From: Sipunculus nudus
Lineage: Eukaryota > Annelida > Sipuncula > Golfingiida > Sipunculidae
Reading direction: 5' to 3'
Length of the DNA stretch: 64,000 nucleotides
Assembly: GCA_026874595.1 (NCBI GenBank)
Contig: CM049316.1
Location: 70,709,176-70,773,175 of the forward strand
Of this stretch, positions 13,601-25,700 are shown in pieces (the first letter of the stretch is position 1; each line of letters starts with the position of its first letter). Below the pieces are notes generated by a model. It did no database searches. It was not told where the DNA came from and was given only the letters and a program-made list of their open reading frames with translations. The position numbers and the translations under genes are program-made.

Positions 13601-14165
13601 ATGGACATGCAAAATGTAAGGCAGATACAACAAACCACTCCCTGATATTATTCTACAAATACGTAATTGTAGGTGGCGTCACCAGTCCTGTGGTCGAAAA
13701 TTTCTTCCCAAAATGATGGACATACAACATATCAGGCCGTTACATGGAATGACTCTTGAGATATTTGTGACTTGCACCAAAAACAGATTCACAGGTGGAC
13801 GCCAGCTGAAATATGTTGGACGAGGCACCACTAGTCTTGTACACAAGATAAACCATTCCAAGATCCAAGGACATTCAAATTTTCAGGTGGATACATCAAA
13901 CCACTCCTGAGAAAAGGGCATCAGTATATTCTGCGAAAACGGTTCGGTAGGTGACGCCACCTGTCAGGTCCACGACAAAACTATCCAAGACGAATAAACG
14001 TGCTAAATCACAATCTGATACATCCATGGAGGTATCCCAGAATTATGTACATGCACAATTGCAGCCAATTACATTGAATCACTCCTGAGATATGGACTAT
14101 TATCACTAAGATGTACAAGTAGACACTACGCGCATATGGTTTGCAGGTGGCGCCACCAATCTTTG
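13601..14165. repeat. Decayed ~155-bp tandem repeat with GGTGGCGCCACC
   Basis: Four diverged units share GGACAT-CAAA, CAGGTGGA or AGGCAGATACA, ACCACTCCTGAGATAT and GGTGGCGYCACC. The best palindrome copy is 14146-14157. Related palindrome-bearing repeats lie in introns 1, 2 and 9 of the PEPCK gene. Confidence 0.65.
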
Positions 14166-15618
14166 TTAGGCACGAGTTCACATGAGACCGGGTATAATTA
14201 TGCCGGGTTTCAGAATGATCGGTCCAAGAGTCTCAAAGGGAGTTCTTCGTAGACGAACGCGGCGGCGGCGGAACCCGCATGAAAACATAATATCCGATAA
14301 ACTGTTTTGTGGAAACAAATAGGCCAGAAAATACCAATCCTGTTCGTTTTGTAAATATCCACGTGTTAATAACATGTGGGGCCTGACAAAAATAATCCAA
14401 ATTCAATCAACAATCACAATACTTTGTCCCAAACCCTTAAAAGTTTGTTGGACATGTCACCCCCCCCCCCCGGTGGGTGAAACTAATCCCATGTTTACTG
14501 CCGTTCTACTGTGATTATAGTAAGGCATGTATTTCCCTTTTTTATCCATCGTTTTACCTCTACTTGATTCAAGTGTTAGCACAGCAATGTCTCAAGGGGC
14601 TTTTATATTGGTCAAAGGTTATACAGAACACCGTGTTCGGTATAAGACGAAATAAATAATCAACACCTTGGGGAAAGAAAATTAAAAAAAAAGGAAATAA
14701 GTTTTAGGGATCCTTAGTGTCGGAGATATACATAAACTGCGTAATTTCATGATATTAAACAGTCAATGACTTTTCGGACAAAATACAACAAGAAGGGTGG
14801 GAAGTGGGCGGAATGCAAAGGGCTTAAACAAGGTCGCTGTTTTAATATTCATTGTATGATGTACATGCGTTAAGGGGAAAAGGGTTTGGAAAATGTTTCT
14901 AAACACATATTACCCATCTTAAGTTATCTATCAAACGATTAAATTGGCTCATCCTTTGAAATGATTATCTATCCACCCAAAAGAGAAGAGGGCAGCCTAC
15001 TGCAGTTTTAGCCTAGTTTTTTTAAAGAAAAATATTCATATGCCTGCTTGAATGACGTGATATATAAGATACAGATTAATTAATCAATTGTTTTATTAAC
15101 TTTTAATATGTTTTAATTAATATCCAGTATAAATGCAAAGCAATAGACATGCTGCACATTAAGAAATGTTAGAAGCATTTTATCAGAGCTTTATTCAGAA
15201 AATGATATACAGAGAAAAAGTGGGAGTATCATCAATACGTATATATCGGGTATCGAATTCAGCGTATCACAGCGTATGTAATGTACCCATACCGGTAAAA
15301 CGACACCCAGCCTTACGATTTACAGCACTTTATTACAGCAATTTAATTATTATAATTTACTTTTAATTTATACAATCAAAAAGATCTGACATTAATGACA
15401 ATTAAGGAGGTAATTGACACAAGTAAAATCCTAAAATTTCTCTTTATGAGATGCATAATTAAACGATTATTGAGGAAAATATGACTAAATATAAACTGAT
15501 TGAAGCAATCGTCCCCAAATATGAAGTGATGTGTTTAATCCCCAAACAAATGTGATTGGGACAAAGAGGGACAAAGGACACCTTAATTGTCCAGACCCCT
15601 ACAAAGGTTAAGGGGACA

Positions 15619-15650
<32 letters not shown>

Positions 15651-16225
15651 ATAAATAAATAAACACCTAGAAAATTTTAATACCTTTATAGGCCAGATGA
15701 ATAAATGAGAAATGTATCAAAAGATGCACTGCGTTCTGACACCTATGAAATAACGGTTCACTGTAACAGCAGATAACGAGAAGGTTCAATTGTGGGTTTC
15801 TTAAAACGACGTCTTCTTACCAATTAAACTTATAACTAATAACATTTCTCACACGTTATCCAATATGTATATATGTATTTTGTATATTTGTATAAGGGAG
15901 TACTTCCCCCTCAGGCCTGTATCTGTATCCATTATGCACCGTTGTTCAAGAGTGAACTTCGTATGAACAGTCATAGCCCACTCAACTGTATCCGAGTAAA
16001 CTTGGCCGAGGATATATATGATCATGTGACATCAAGGGCTGACGGACCGGTCAACTCGGTGCACTCTGGAGACCCTGACCTCTGTGACACACCTTTATAT
16101 ATGACCAATCGTATTCTTGGACACGGACACACCCGTTTTTTTGGACACGCACGTGGACACGTGTGGAAGCACGTGTTCCGTCCCCTATCTGGGCCGTAAA
16201 ACAAGCACATTGCGTACGAAAAGTT
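14166..16225. other. Intergenic sequence with poly-C tracts
   Basis: C tracts lie at about 14459-14471 and 15619-15639. A cluster of GGACACG/CACGTG words at 16115-16175 gives chance frames on both strands. No gene was recognised. Confidence 0.5.
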
Positions 16226-16290
16226 CCAGGAGCGGATCCAGATTTTCAAGAACAGATTGGTTGGGGGAGGGGGTTGCCTGATACGATTGA
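16226..16290 (+). repeat. GGATCC-type repeat end
   Basis: CAGGAGCGGATCCAGATTTT followed by a G-rich stretch matches the ends seen at 17988 and, inverted, at 19569. Confidence 0.5.
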
Positions 16291-16343
16291 TTGGGTATTA
16301 TGAAAATTAAGTTCATAATTATACATTTAATTTCCTTTGTAAC

Positions 16344-16347
<4 letters not shown>

Positions 16348-16389
<42 letters not shown>
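16348..16389. repeat. (TA)n microsatellite
   Basis: Pure TA dinucleotides. Confidence 0.95.
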
Positions 16390-16392
<3 letters not shown>

Positions 16393-16844
16393 CATATATA
16401 TAATTATTATTATTACGTAATATATTTTGAGCCTATGAAAATTATAAATATTAATCTTATTGAAGTATATGACAAGTACATGGGGGAGGGTATAGGAGGG
16501 GGTCTCCCCCTCCGATATTGGGAATATATTAGTTAATATGTAATGTAAACAGGACATTTTGAGGCACTTTTCACACAAAAAATATGAGGATTTTCTGTTC
16601 CTCAACTACTGTTCTCCTAAATGTCTTAGCATAATGTAGTCAAACTGTAGAGGGGTTCAATATTTGATATTTATACTTCTCCAGATAAAATATATAAAAT
16701 TTCAACTGTTTGAAGCATGTTGATGTCAATGGTGAGAATGCCATACCACGTTTATAAATTGGAAAATATCATCTTTGTAATGCTCGGGGTAAAATAATTG
16801 ATATTGAAATCTAATATTCAACGTTGCATTTTACCGGCTATATA
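16390..16844. other. Intergenic sequence, nothing recognised
   Basis: AT-rich apart from a G-rich word near 16482-16515 (GGGGGAGGG, GGAGGGGG). No gene supported. Confidence 0.5.
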
Positions 16845-17010
16845 ATCAGCGCACAGCTCGGACTCGGACACCAGAGCTCAGATCATGAGTTCGAGTACCG
16901 GTATCAGTAGAGGAGCCTTGGGACTTTTTTCACGGTCGACCCCAACCCGGGCCGTGCGTCACTCCTCAGTGTGATGACCAGCAGAGCATATTAACGAAAA
17001 GTCTCCCTGT
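16845..17010 (+). repeat. tRNA-derived SINE fragment
   Basis: A tRNA-like head includes a B-box-like GAGTTCGAGTACC near 16888. The following TTTTCACGGTCGACCCCAACC resembles the region after the head of the 38110 copy. Heavily diverged. Confidence 0.5.
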
Positions 17011-17987
17011 CTCATAGAAACATTTGGATGCTGTCATAACAGATCAAATCACACTGCATGCTGTTCATTAATATCATCAGCTTATGAATAAGAAATTAAT
17101 AAACTGTGGATAATTTAAAAATCTAATTGCTAATGAATAAAAAAATTAATCGCGAATAAATAGGAAAGAAATGGATAAAATGAGAGATGTTACAGCTCAA
17201 CGGGGAGCGCGCGCCACCAGTCAAATTGAACTTTCTTGCAAATACTACCAACTTTGTTTTGCATAAGAATACTCAGATCTCAGCTGACAGATCCTGAAGG
17301 CTCTTGGAAATTAAGTCATAATGGTCTATTTTTTAAGTTGTGACCTATTTTCCTTCCGGAAGGAAACTCAGGTTTCACCGCCTCTACAGTTTAGACTCTT
17401 ACATGAAAAATTACATACAGCAGGTCAGATTTCTCAGAATCTATAATGGACTCATTGTCATGATATTCTGTGTGCTAATCAGGCTTGGAAACGTTAACAG
17501 CTGGGGAACATGAGAGGCTCCACCCTCAGTTTTTCAATTATATGCAATTTCTTTATTTTTGATAAAGGAATTAGATTATCCTTAAGCAGAACGAAAACGT
17601 AACCATGTTCCAGCTTGACATCTGGACATGATGAGATTTCTTATAGGAGACCTAAATACAGACCTAATACCATTATTTTTTTAGTTAAGGTGCAAAAGAA
17701 AATGAGTTTAGTACTTAAGAAGCTCTTAGCAATTCATTCATTTTAATCACTATATATACCTGGCAAGTTCAAACTGGTTGTTGCAGGAGAAACTTTGTAG
17801 CTTAAGCCTTAAGTCGCTGTGATGAATATGATCTTTAGTAAGGCTTTGAATAGCGGGCTGGCATGGCCAATTGGCTACTAGTATGTAGAGCATTAACGTA
17901 TGGTATACGGGTATTTTATAATATGAGGTGGTTATATAATTACATGTACATGCACTTGTATGTTTATAATACATGCACGGTCCATAG
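17011..17987. other. Intergenic sequence, nothing recognised
   Basis: No gene or repeat structure supported. Confidence 0.5.
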
Positions 17988-19375
17988 CAGTGGCGGATCC
18001 AGAGGGGGAGCTTTGGGGGCTGAAACCCCCCCCCCCCCCTCCCCCTCCTCCCCCAAGATTGAAACATTGTAATCATTATTTATCAGAGAAGATTTTCTTT
18101 ACATTATTTCCAGTTGCCGTCATACATATATCACCCTTTCAACTGAAAAACAAAAGTTGAAAACCCAAGGAATCGTTAGGGGAAACGCATGTATACACCA
18201 GTATCAGGCATCTTTTTTATTCCCCAGCCGTTAGGAGAGAGGACCATACTTAAATGGTCCGCGTCTGTCAGTCCCTCCGTCCTTTCGTCCGTCTGTCCTT
18301 CAATCCATCTGTCCGTCCCGCACCATCACTGATGCCACACTTTCATAGTTAAACATATGACCGGGGACCATTGTGGCCCAAGGTCCTTGTTGTATTTTAA
18401 ATAATTAATTTGGCATTTTCCAACATTGGTTATAGGCGTTAAAAATTTTGATCTACATAATTATCAACCGTGGCTCCCTCAAGCATTTCTCATGCAATTT
18501 TTCCAGCTGTCCTTGGGCTTGGACATATTGCTTGTGAATATGGTTAAGCGTTAAATAAAAATCAAGCCTTATTCAGCTCTCTTTATCCTAGGAATAAAGT
18601 AATGCATTTTAAAATTCAGACGCATATCTAAAAGAGATCTGACGTTTGAACGTATAAAAGCAAGTTATAGACTAATGAAGTAGCGCTCTGTACACATGGA
18701 AAAGTTATTTAAGCTATGCCAGTTATTCAAATAAACGCTGGTGAGGAACACCTTAAAAAGTAGTTAGAGAATAATATTCAATCATGAGTTTTTCGTTTGC
18801 CTTTTTCAATGATGTTTAATTCTATTGCTATGAATTCCCCATTCTTACTGCTTGCTCCAGAGAAGTTTTCATTTGCTGAGTTACACAAAATACACATTAC
18901 ATGTATATGAATTGTCTGATTTTAAAGTCTGCATTTATGTTTAGTCTCAACTTCGTTAATGAGTTTCAGTTGTAAACTATGTCTCGGAGAAAATATTATG
19001 TTGCACATCTGTACCCATTTACAACAATTTCACAATTTACAAATTGTTAGATCGTATATGAAGTGGGATAGTGCAAAAGGTATATTTTGATATCTATAGC
19101 CGTGGAGTTATGTTTTTTTTAATTTTTCAGTCTGCAACTTATTTAATGTTAGATTGACAATACGACTTCATGTTTACAACTTAAGAGACTGAATGTGGCA
19201 ATGGCCATCCGGTACCTCTTTCTCTCATCCATTAATAACAGATGATTTTTTTAATAATTATTTTGAAGTTTATGAATAAGAAAAGGGCAGATTTTCGTTG
19301 TAGATTACCAAATTGTTATTATAGGTATCCAACGATTGAACGATTTTAACCTTTTGAACATCAGAAGTGTACACT

Positions 19376-19430
<55 letters not shown>

Positions 19431-19569
19431 AATGTGTATGGCAAGTGCCTGTGCCAATATATATATAATATATATATATATATACACATGATTATGCAAA
19501 GTATCAACTAGCCCCCCACCCACCACCCACCCACCCCCCTCCACTTGCAAAATCTCGGATCCGCCCCTG
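17988..19569. mobile_element. Possible DNA-transposon remnant with GGCGGATCC inverted ends
   Basis: The left end reads CAGTGGCGGATCCAG followed by a G-rich then C-rich tract. The right end, on the other strand, reads CAGGGGCGGATCCGAG with a G-rich tract inside. The ends are inverted relative to each other, as for a small transposon. The interior carries GTCCGTCTGTCC-rich sequence (18265-18325) and a TA microsatellite (19379-19427), but no transposase. They could instead be two separate copies. Confidence 0.4.
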
Positions 19570-20652
19570 CACCATAGGTAAGTGGAGACCATGTCATGTA
19601 GGTGGCCCGGTAAACGATTGCAACATTGGTGAATTAACGCAGTCGACGAACTTAAAATTCACTTAGCATTTAGCCCGAATAAATCTTATTCTCTTTTAAG
19701 GCCTGTTATGTAAAGGCAATGCCGACTGGTGAGCCTTATAATTAGGCATTCAGTTGTAAGACCTTGAAGCAAGTAGACTAATTAAAGGGTCACATTTCTC
19801 CATATCCGGAGATATGTCCATTTACTTGTTCATGTCACATAACGTTATAACGTTTACTCCTCACACAAGGCTGAAACGGTTTATGTGAAAACTTACATGT
19901 ACTGAACAATAGAAAATTGTAGAACTGAGAAAAGGTTTAATAACTAACTTTGCGAAATTACACTTTTAAGACGACCTCCCATTTCAGATATATTTGTAAA
20001 TCTTATCCGGCCTGAAGAATTATACACATAATAATAGAAAACAAATACTTATATACCTCTCTCTCTCTCTAATATTTACAAAGAGCAGCAGCATTCTCCC
20101 TCACGTTTATATGGATGAATGTATATATACTATGTGTATATGTGTGTATGTGTATTTAATGTATACGTATGTATTTATGTGTATTTCTAGGCTATGACTG
20201 TATATGTATATATTATATATGCATGTATGTATGAATGAATGTATATATATATATGTACATCTGTCCAGCCCTATATATTGATGTATATACATACACATGC
20301 AAACAAAGTAGTGAAACAGGCATGCCTGCATATGTAATATTATCAGATAAAGGCATGTCTGCTAACTTGTAAGAAGAGGAACTTTATCGCATCTATAAGG
20401 TCAGTCAGTACTTGAGACGATTTAACCGTGTCTGTCTGTCTGATGCAATGATGGGTCACGTGATCTCATAAAAAGGTCCTGCATGATCACTGACGTGGAA
20501 CGTCCCATGTAAAATCCCAGGACAGCGTCTACCAGACCGATCTCAAGATATTGATAGGCCTAAGTCCCGTGATCATGCAAAAATGAAATTATAGGCCCTA
20601 TCTTAAGGATTATATCTTAATTATTTAATAAAAAGGACTACATATAATATTT
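19570..20652. other. Intergenic sequence with TATG/TGTA-rich stretch
   Basis: Around 20105-20300 are imperfect ATGTATGTA-type repeats and a CT run near 20059. No gene recognised. Confidence 0.5.

Positions 20653-20688
<36 letters not shown>
20653..20688. repeat. (CA)n(TA)n microsatellite, left half of an interrupted array
   Basis: The TA run stops exactly where the MITE starts and resumes after it at 21759. Confidence 0.9.
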
Positions 20689-21758
20689 CAGGCTTGAGTC
20701 AAGTACATGTACTTGTACTTGGTACTTGTACTTAAGTACAAATATCTGAGTACTTGCCCTGTACTTGTACTTGGCACTTTTTTCCAAGTACAGTACTTGT
20801 ACTGTACTTGTTCTTGCCAAAAATATACTTGAAAATCAAGTACTTGTCAAGTACAAGATTTAAAAAAAATAGCTACTAACCATAAAGTCAGCATGAGGAA
20901 AGCTTGTGATGTTCAGAACATCTTAGCACTATGAAAGACAGAAATTTGTTTGCAAGCTAGATCTCAGTCATGAACTGCTCCCATTATAATCCTGAGGCTT
21001 GATAGGTGAATGAGTAATGGACTATATATGGAGGTAATGGCAGCATGACCTGTGAGTAGATCTTCTGAGTAACCCTGTGCACACCTCCAGGCTGTAAGCC
21101 ATGGTAAATGACTCAAATGAGTAGGTTTAGAATGTAATGAGTAAATCCAGCAATTCCAGCATCATCCACACCAGTTGAAATTGTATTTAGCATTGCCGGC
21201 AAAGTGTTCAGGCCTGACAGATGGCGTCTAACTGACAGAAACTTTGAGGCCATAATTTTCATTTAATGCAATGAAAAAAAAGTTTAAATGAATTGGTTGA
21301 AATAGAGATAAACTCAACTCTAATTAGCTCCCTTTATGTCACGCATGCGCCTGTGATCACACATGCAATCACTTATTGCTGTGTTATCATGAAACTGATG
21401 AACTTAGGTGAACTTAAGACTACCCCATTGTTAGTAGTAATGTACATATTGCATGCAAATATTACCATATTTAGAGTTCTGAGTCACGTTAGTGCTTTTA
21501 CTGCATTGTTAAGCAGCTTATATAATCTTTAAAACTTCAGAATGTTCTCAGATATATATCATGTTTATTATACATAATTAAAGAACATTCAGAACATTTT
21601 TGTGTGTTTTTCTTTATCTGAGTGAATTAAATGATAAAAGTACTTGTACTTGTACAAGTTTATGAGTACACAATTTAATTTCTGTACTTGTACTTGTGAG
21701 ATGCTGAAGTACTTGTACTTGTACTGAGTACAGACCCCCTGTACTTGACCCAAGCCTG
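20689..21758. mobile_element. hAT-like MITE inserted in a TA microsatellite
   Basis: Terminal inverted repeats CAGGCTTGAGTCAAGTAC (20689-20706) and its complement (21741-21758) match at 17 of 18 positions. Both ends then carry many GTACTTGTACTTG words. The flanking 8 bp are ATATATAT on both sides, consistent with an 8-bp target duplication, though the site is itself a TA repeat. The CAGG start and 8-bp duplication are hAT features. No transposase is encoded in its ~1,070 bp, so it is non-autonomous. Confidence 0.75.

Positions 21759-21827
<69 letters not shown>
21759..21827. repeat. (TA)n microsatellite, right half of the interrupted array
   Basis: Nearly pure TA with one TAC interruption. 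Confidence 0.95.
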
Positions 21828-21830
<3 letters not shown>

Positions 21831-22259
21831 CTTAAAGTGTGGCTAATCTCGAATTGTAAGAAGTGTATAGTGTTATGTACTATGACTTAGGCCTATGTGT
21901 CAAACCACTGCAACGATACTTACAGAGTACATTGACCCCGCTTTTTATATCCGCCAGTTTTTTTTAAATGGGTAAAGCTATTCATAAATAGTAATAGTAT
22001 AACTCCATACTGTATAGGGCCTATATTTTATTATAAGGTAGACGAATTATTTGCCAATTTTTAATATACATACACGAACAAATACATCCTGTTTTGATTA
22101 TTTTTATGAGGTCATAAAATGCATCTACGTGTTAGGTTGCGTGTATTTCTCCTATCTTGTCAACATCAAAACGTGGTAAACATCAGTAAACATTGTTTTC
22201 CCGTCCATGACGGCATGATTCGCCAATCCCATCATTCCAAGACAAGGTTGCCGGGGTTG
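21828..22259. other. Upstream flank of PEPCK, nothing recognised
   Basis: AT-rich. G+C rises only from about 22200. Confidence 0.5.
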
Positions 22260-22707
22260 CACGTACACCTTGCAAAGGACACAACGTGACCGACCATGAC
22301 CCTTGACCTCCCCACCCATTACGTTCATCCAATCAGAGCTCGAGAATCAGACACGCCTCTCTATTGCCACAAGTGGAAGAACCCCTTGTTTTGAATCACT
22401 GAATCAGTTGGAATACAAACCTTGCACCGTCTAGACAGGCTTAAGTGTAGAATTTTCACTATTAGGAAGCATTAAGAGGGAGGTACCAAGTGTAGAAGAG
22501 CTGATTTGATACGGGTGGTTTTTAAAGGTATTGTATTATTGGAAACACGCCAGGTGTCGCTGGGCGTTTGATGACGTAGCTCGGTCTCCCGGTCAGCTGT
22601 TCGTTTGGTGGTAGCAGTGCACTAAGTTCGTCATCCAGTTCTAAGAGAACATCTCCCGCGCCAAACCGGCAACAGTTACTTGTTGATGAACCTCATTTCT
22701 GTGAAAA
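22260..22707 (+). promoter_or_regulatory. Candidate PEPCK promoter and 5' UTR
   Basis: This stretch is noticeably richer in G+C than its AT-rich surroundings and directly precedes the first coding exon. It holds a DR1 nuclear-receptor site (22297-22309), a CCAAT box in ATCCAATCAG (about 22327-22336), a TATA-like TTTTTAAAGG (about 22521-22530), a CRE-like half site TGACGTAG (22572-22579) and an E-box CAGCTG (22594-22599). Vertebrate PEPCK promoters use DR1 and CRE elements, which makes the combination plausible. The transcription start is not determined, and upstream non-coding exons are possible. Confidence 0.5.
22297..22309 (-). promoter_or_regulatory. DR1 nuclear-receptor element
   Basis: On the minus strand this reads AGGTCA A GGGTCA, two half sites one base apart, the consensus for HNF4 or RXR heterodimers. 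It lies about 400 bp upstream of the start codon in unique sequence, not in one of the AGGTCA-rich repeats. Function is inferred. Confidence 0.45.
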
Positions 22708-22727
22708 ATGTTGTCATCGGCATTTCG
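22686..22727 (+). promoter_or_regulatory. Out-of-frame upstream start overlapping the PEPCK start
   Basis: An ATG at 22686 in a weak context (T at -3) opens a different frame through the PEPCK start codon. After splicing it meets GTA TAG at the beginning of exon 2, so it would encode 15 residues. It could dampen translation of PEPCK if the transcript starts upstream of it. Confidence 0.4.
22708..22727 (+). CDS. Pepck: PEPCK coding exon 1 (start codon and beginning of targeting peptide)
   Basis: Encodes MLSSAF plus two bases of an Arg codon, ending at the donor CG|GTAAGT. It was chosen because the split codon CG|G joins exon 2 in frame, giving an Arg- and Ser-rich start ([14 protein letters not shown]) typical of a mitochondrial presequence. 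The ATG has A at -3. No transcript evidence is available, so this exon is an inference from phase, donor quality and peptide character. Confidence 0.75.
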
Positions 22728-25700
22728 GTAAGTGCTCATATTATTCTTATAAGCATTTCTTTTGCAAAATCTGTAAATGGGTATTCCTCTATGCCGGCTG
22801 CGGCGTCCGGTCTGTGCATTCTGTCATTGAAGAAGCAAACGGCCGTGACCTTCTTTGCATTAAGGTGACTCCTGCAGTTCCGATATGATTTCTCCGTTAT
22901 CTGATGATCAACTAGAAATTGTTTTGTTTTTTTTATATTATTTTGATAGAATTTTTGTTTTAAAACGACTTTGCTCCTATTAAATCAATAGAATAACTCA
23001 GATTATTATATTTAAATATAATATAAATTTAATATTATAAATATGAATTATAATCAATAGATCTATTTAAAAATTCTATGAATTAATTTTAAATAGGGTT
23101 GCATAGTTTTAGCCACCCAGCAGTTAAAACTGGTTTAAACATGGTTAAAAGCACCCCAGCTTAAACAGGTTTTAGCCAGTCCTGATCCTGTTTTTGCCAG
23201 TTTTAGCCACAACAAGTGGATTAAACAGGTTGTGAGACCTTGCAAACAGAAACAGTCAAACAATCATAGCCTTCAAACTTCTTCCATCCAGCTGTGGCAT
23301 TTTTTATATATTAATTTATAATACAAAATTAATATTTATATTACAATGAACAACTAGTACCCAGCAAGTCAAGCAAATTAAGACTCCATGGTCATTGGTG
23401 TTTAACCATAAAGTTATGGCTAGATCACTCTTTGAGTATCAAATAATTTTAGAATGGCTGTAATACTATATATATAGGTTATGGTCATGTAATTTTAATT
23501 ATAACAATCCTCTTTGGCAGGTAGAGAAAAAATGACCTAGGCCTAGAGACCTGTGAATTGGTTTTAATTTGCAATTCTAAATGTGTTTTGGTGTGGTTTT
23601 CATACATGTACCATGGTCGGATATTTTGACAAGCCAGTGAATTCTCTCAATAGATGAGTGCATGTAAAGTTTGAACCTTTTTGTCAGTGATTCAGGGTGG
23701 CACTGGATTGTACTATATTGTAAATGTGTACCGCATCACAGCTGTGAATAATGAGAGAGTAGCAGTGGTCACTTGGTCAATACCTGTTGGTTAGAGAGTC
23801 AGTTCTGCTTGACATATTTTAAGCTACCTTTGTGCAGTGAACCAAGCAAAGGAAAGCTTTCACACAAATGAGTTTCTACCAAGGCTGATCACAGGCTTGG
23901 TGCTAATCCATGTGGGTTCCCATAGTTAGATCCGTAGCTCATTGGGGGGGGGGTCTCTTTTGAGGATTAATGTACCACTAAATAAGAGTGATATCATTTT
24001 ATGCTGCCATTAAAGTTAAACCTATAAATTTTAGGGTCTTGTACATGGGCCTAATAAACAATTGCGATTTCGTAAATAGGGACCTGGGTAGTCAAGTGGT
24101 AACATGCTTGGCTCTCTACACTAGCAACCCAGGTTCAATCCATGGCTTGTTTATGAGAGTGGGTTGTTGTGGCCCTATGAAGGGCAAGGTTGGTGGTTTT
24201 CTCAAGGTCACCTTGTTCCCACCATCCTTACAGTTATGTTAGGTTTGGTTATAGACCACCAAACACCACCATCCAAGCCAAGGAGAGTGCCTTACATAAG
24301 TTATAATAACTACCTGCAGTTGTACAATCCATGTAAAATAAAAAAAAAATAAAGTTGAGTAACTTGAATCAAGATATAGTAAAGACACAGTTCAGAGACT
24401 CTTCTGAGAATTCTGAGATTTGAGGCTCTGTTGGGGACTGCAACATGTTCAATCCACCTCCAAGTTCAACACCACGACCATTGGACTACTTTCATTTTCA
24501 AACTATTAAAGTTTGCCCTTCAATATTTTTTTTCAGTAAAATGTACTGTAAGTAGTAATGCATTTGATGTACACAATTTTATGGTATTGCCCATCTGTTG
24601 AATTGTTATGGTCCAGGTGGCTGACAGGACTCTACTGGTGATCATCACAGAAAATATAATTATATGACCAGTTATTGTTAATATTGCCAGCCATTTCTTT
24701 AAATTTATTCAGTAAAGTTGGTTCAGACATGGACAGTTACTATTATATATGGCTATGAAGAAAACTGGTGCATTGAAAAAAACAAGTGCAGATGTCCTTT
24801 GATATTCCCAAAATATATGTTATCAGTCCTTGAAGCACTAGAATTCAAGTGTGCTACTTTAAAGGCAAACAGAATGTTAAGATGTGAATTGTAACATGTA
24901 AGCTCCATAGAGCATGGATAAAGAATATGGCTTGAATACCATGTTAGGCATGTGCATTCAAATCTGAGACTGTTTATTACCAGTTTGTACACTGTGGCTT
25001 ATTGAAACAAAATGGTGGTGTTTTCCTCTGCATCCTGTTCCCCCCCCCCTTTTATAGATGTTATCCTGTTATTAACAGACTTGTTATTGTATATATTATT
25101 TTAAGGTAACTTATGTACTAAGGAGCCATGACATGTGGTTTTTTACAATATTAGGGACATTACAGTTGAAGCTACATATGATAGTGTGTATGGGGATACC
25201 AGGACCTGAACCTCGCAGGGTAGATTTTATCACCTGTACTTACTTTACAGGGGGAAAAAATGCATACCATGTAATGTCAGTAAAGCGAACAGACAACTAT
25301 AAAGCCAAATCTAAAGAAGTGGCTATACTGCAAGTTTAAAAAACAGTAAGGTTGCTTAGGGACCATTGAATATAACACACATAAACCAGGACTGGTACAC
25401 GTTCAGTTTCTATGCATCAGTTCATATTAAATGTGTTTATTTCACAGCACTCTCCCTAACAAGAGTCTGGTCTTTGTCACAATCAGTACTTAAACATAAC
25501 AGAGCCATATCCCTTGTATAATTAAAGCATATAAAATGGCTTCCACACTCGTCATAGAAGCTGCCTTTGGCATCTGTTTAAAATGTACATTTGAAAAAAA
25601 AAAACATTCACAACAATCATGAGATGAGCTCATGTGCAACTAATAAGAGCTATTATATATGCTATAATGTTGCTATAATGTTTGAGTTTCATTTAATTTT

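Noticed and set aside
15873-16249. Overlapping frames on both strands near GGACACG words
   Set aside because: Both frames run through a short-word repeat cluster, and neither shows a domain.
22680-22868. 62-codon frame around PEPCK exon 1
   Set aside because: It reads through the splice donor into intron; the in-frame exon uses the ATG at 22708.
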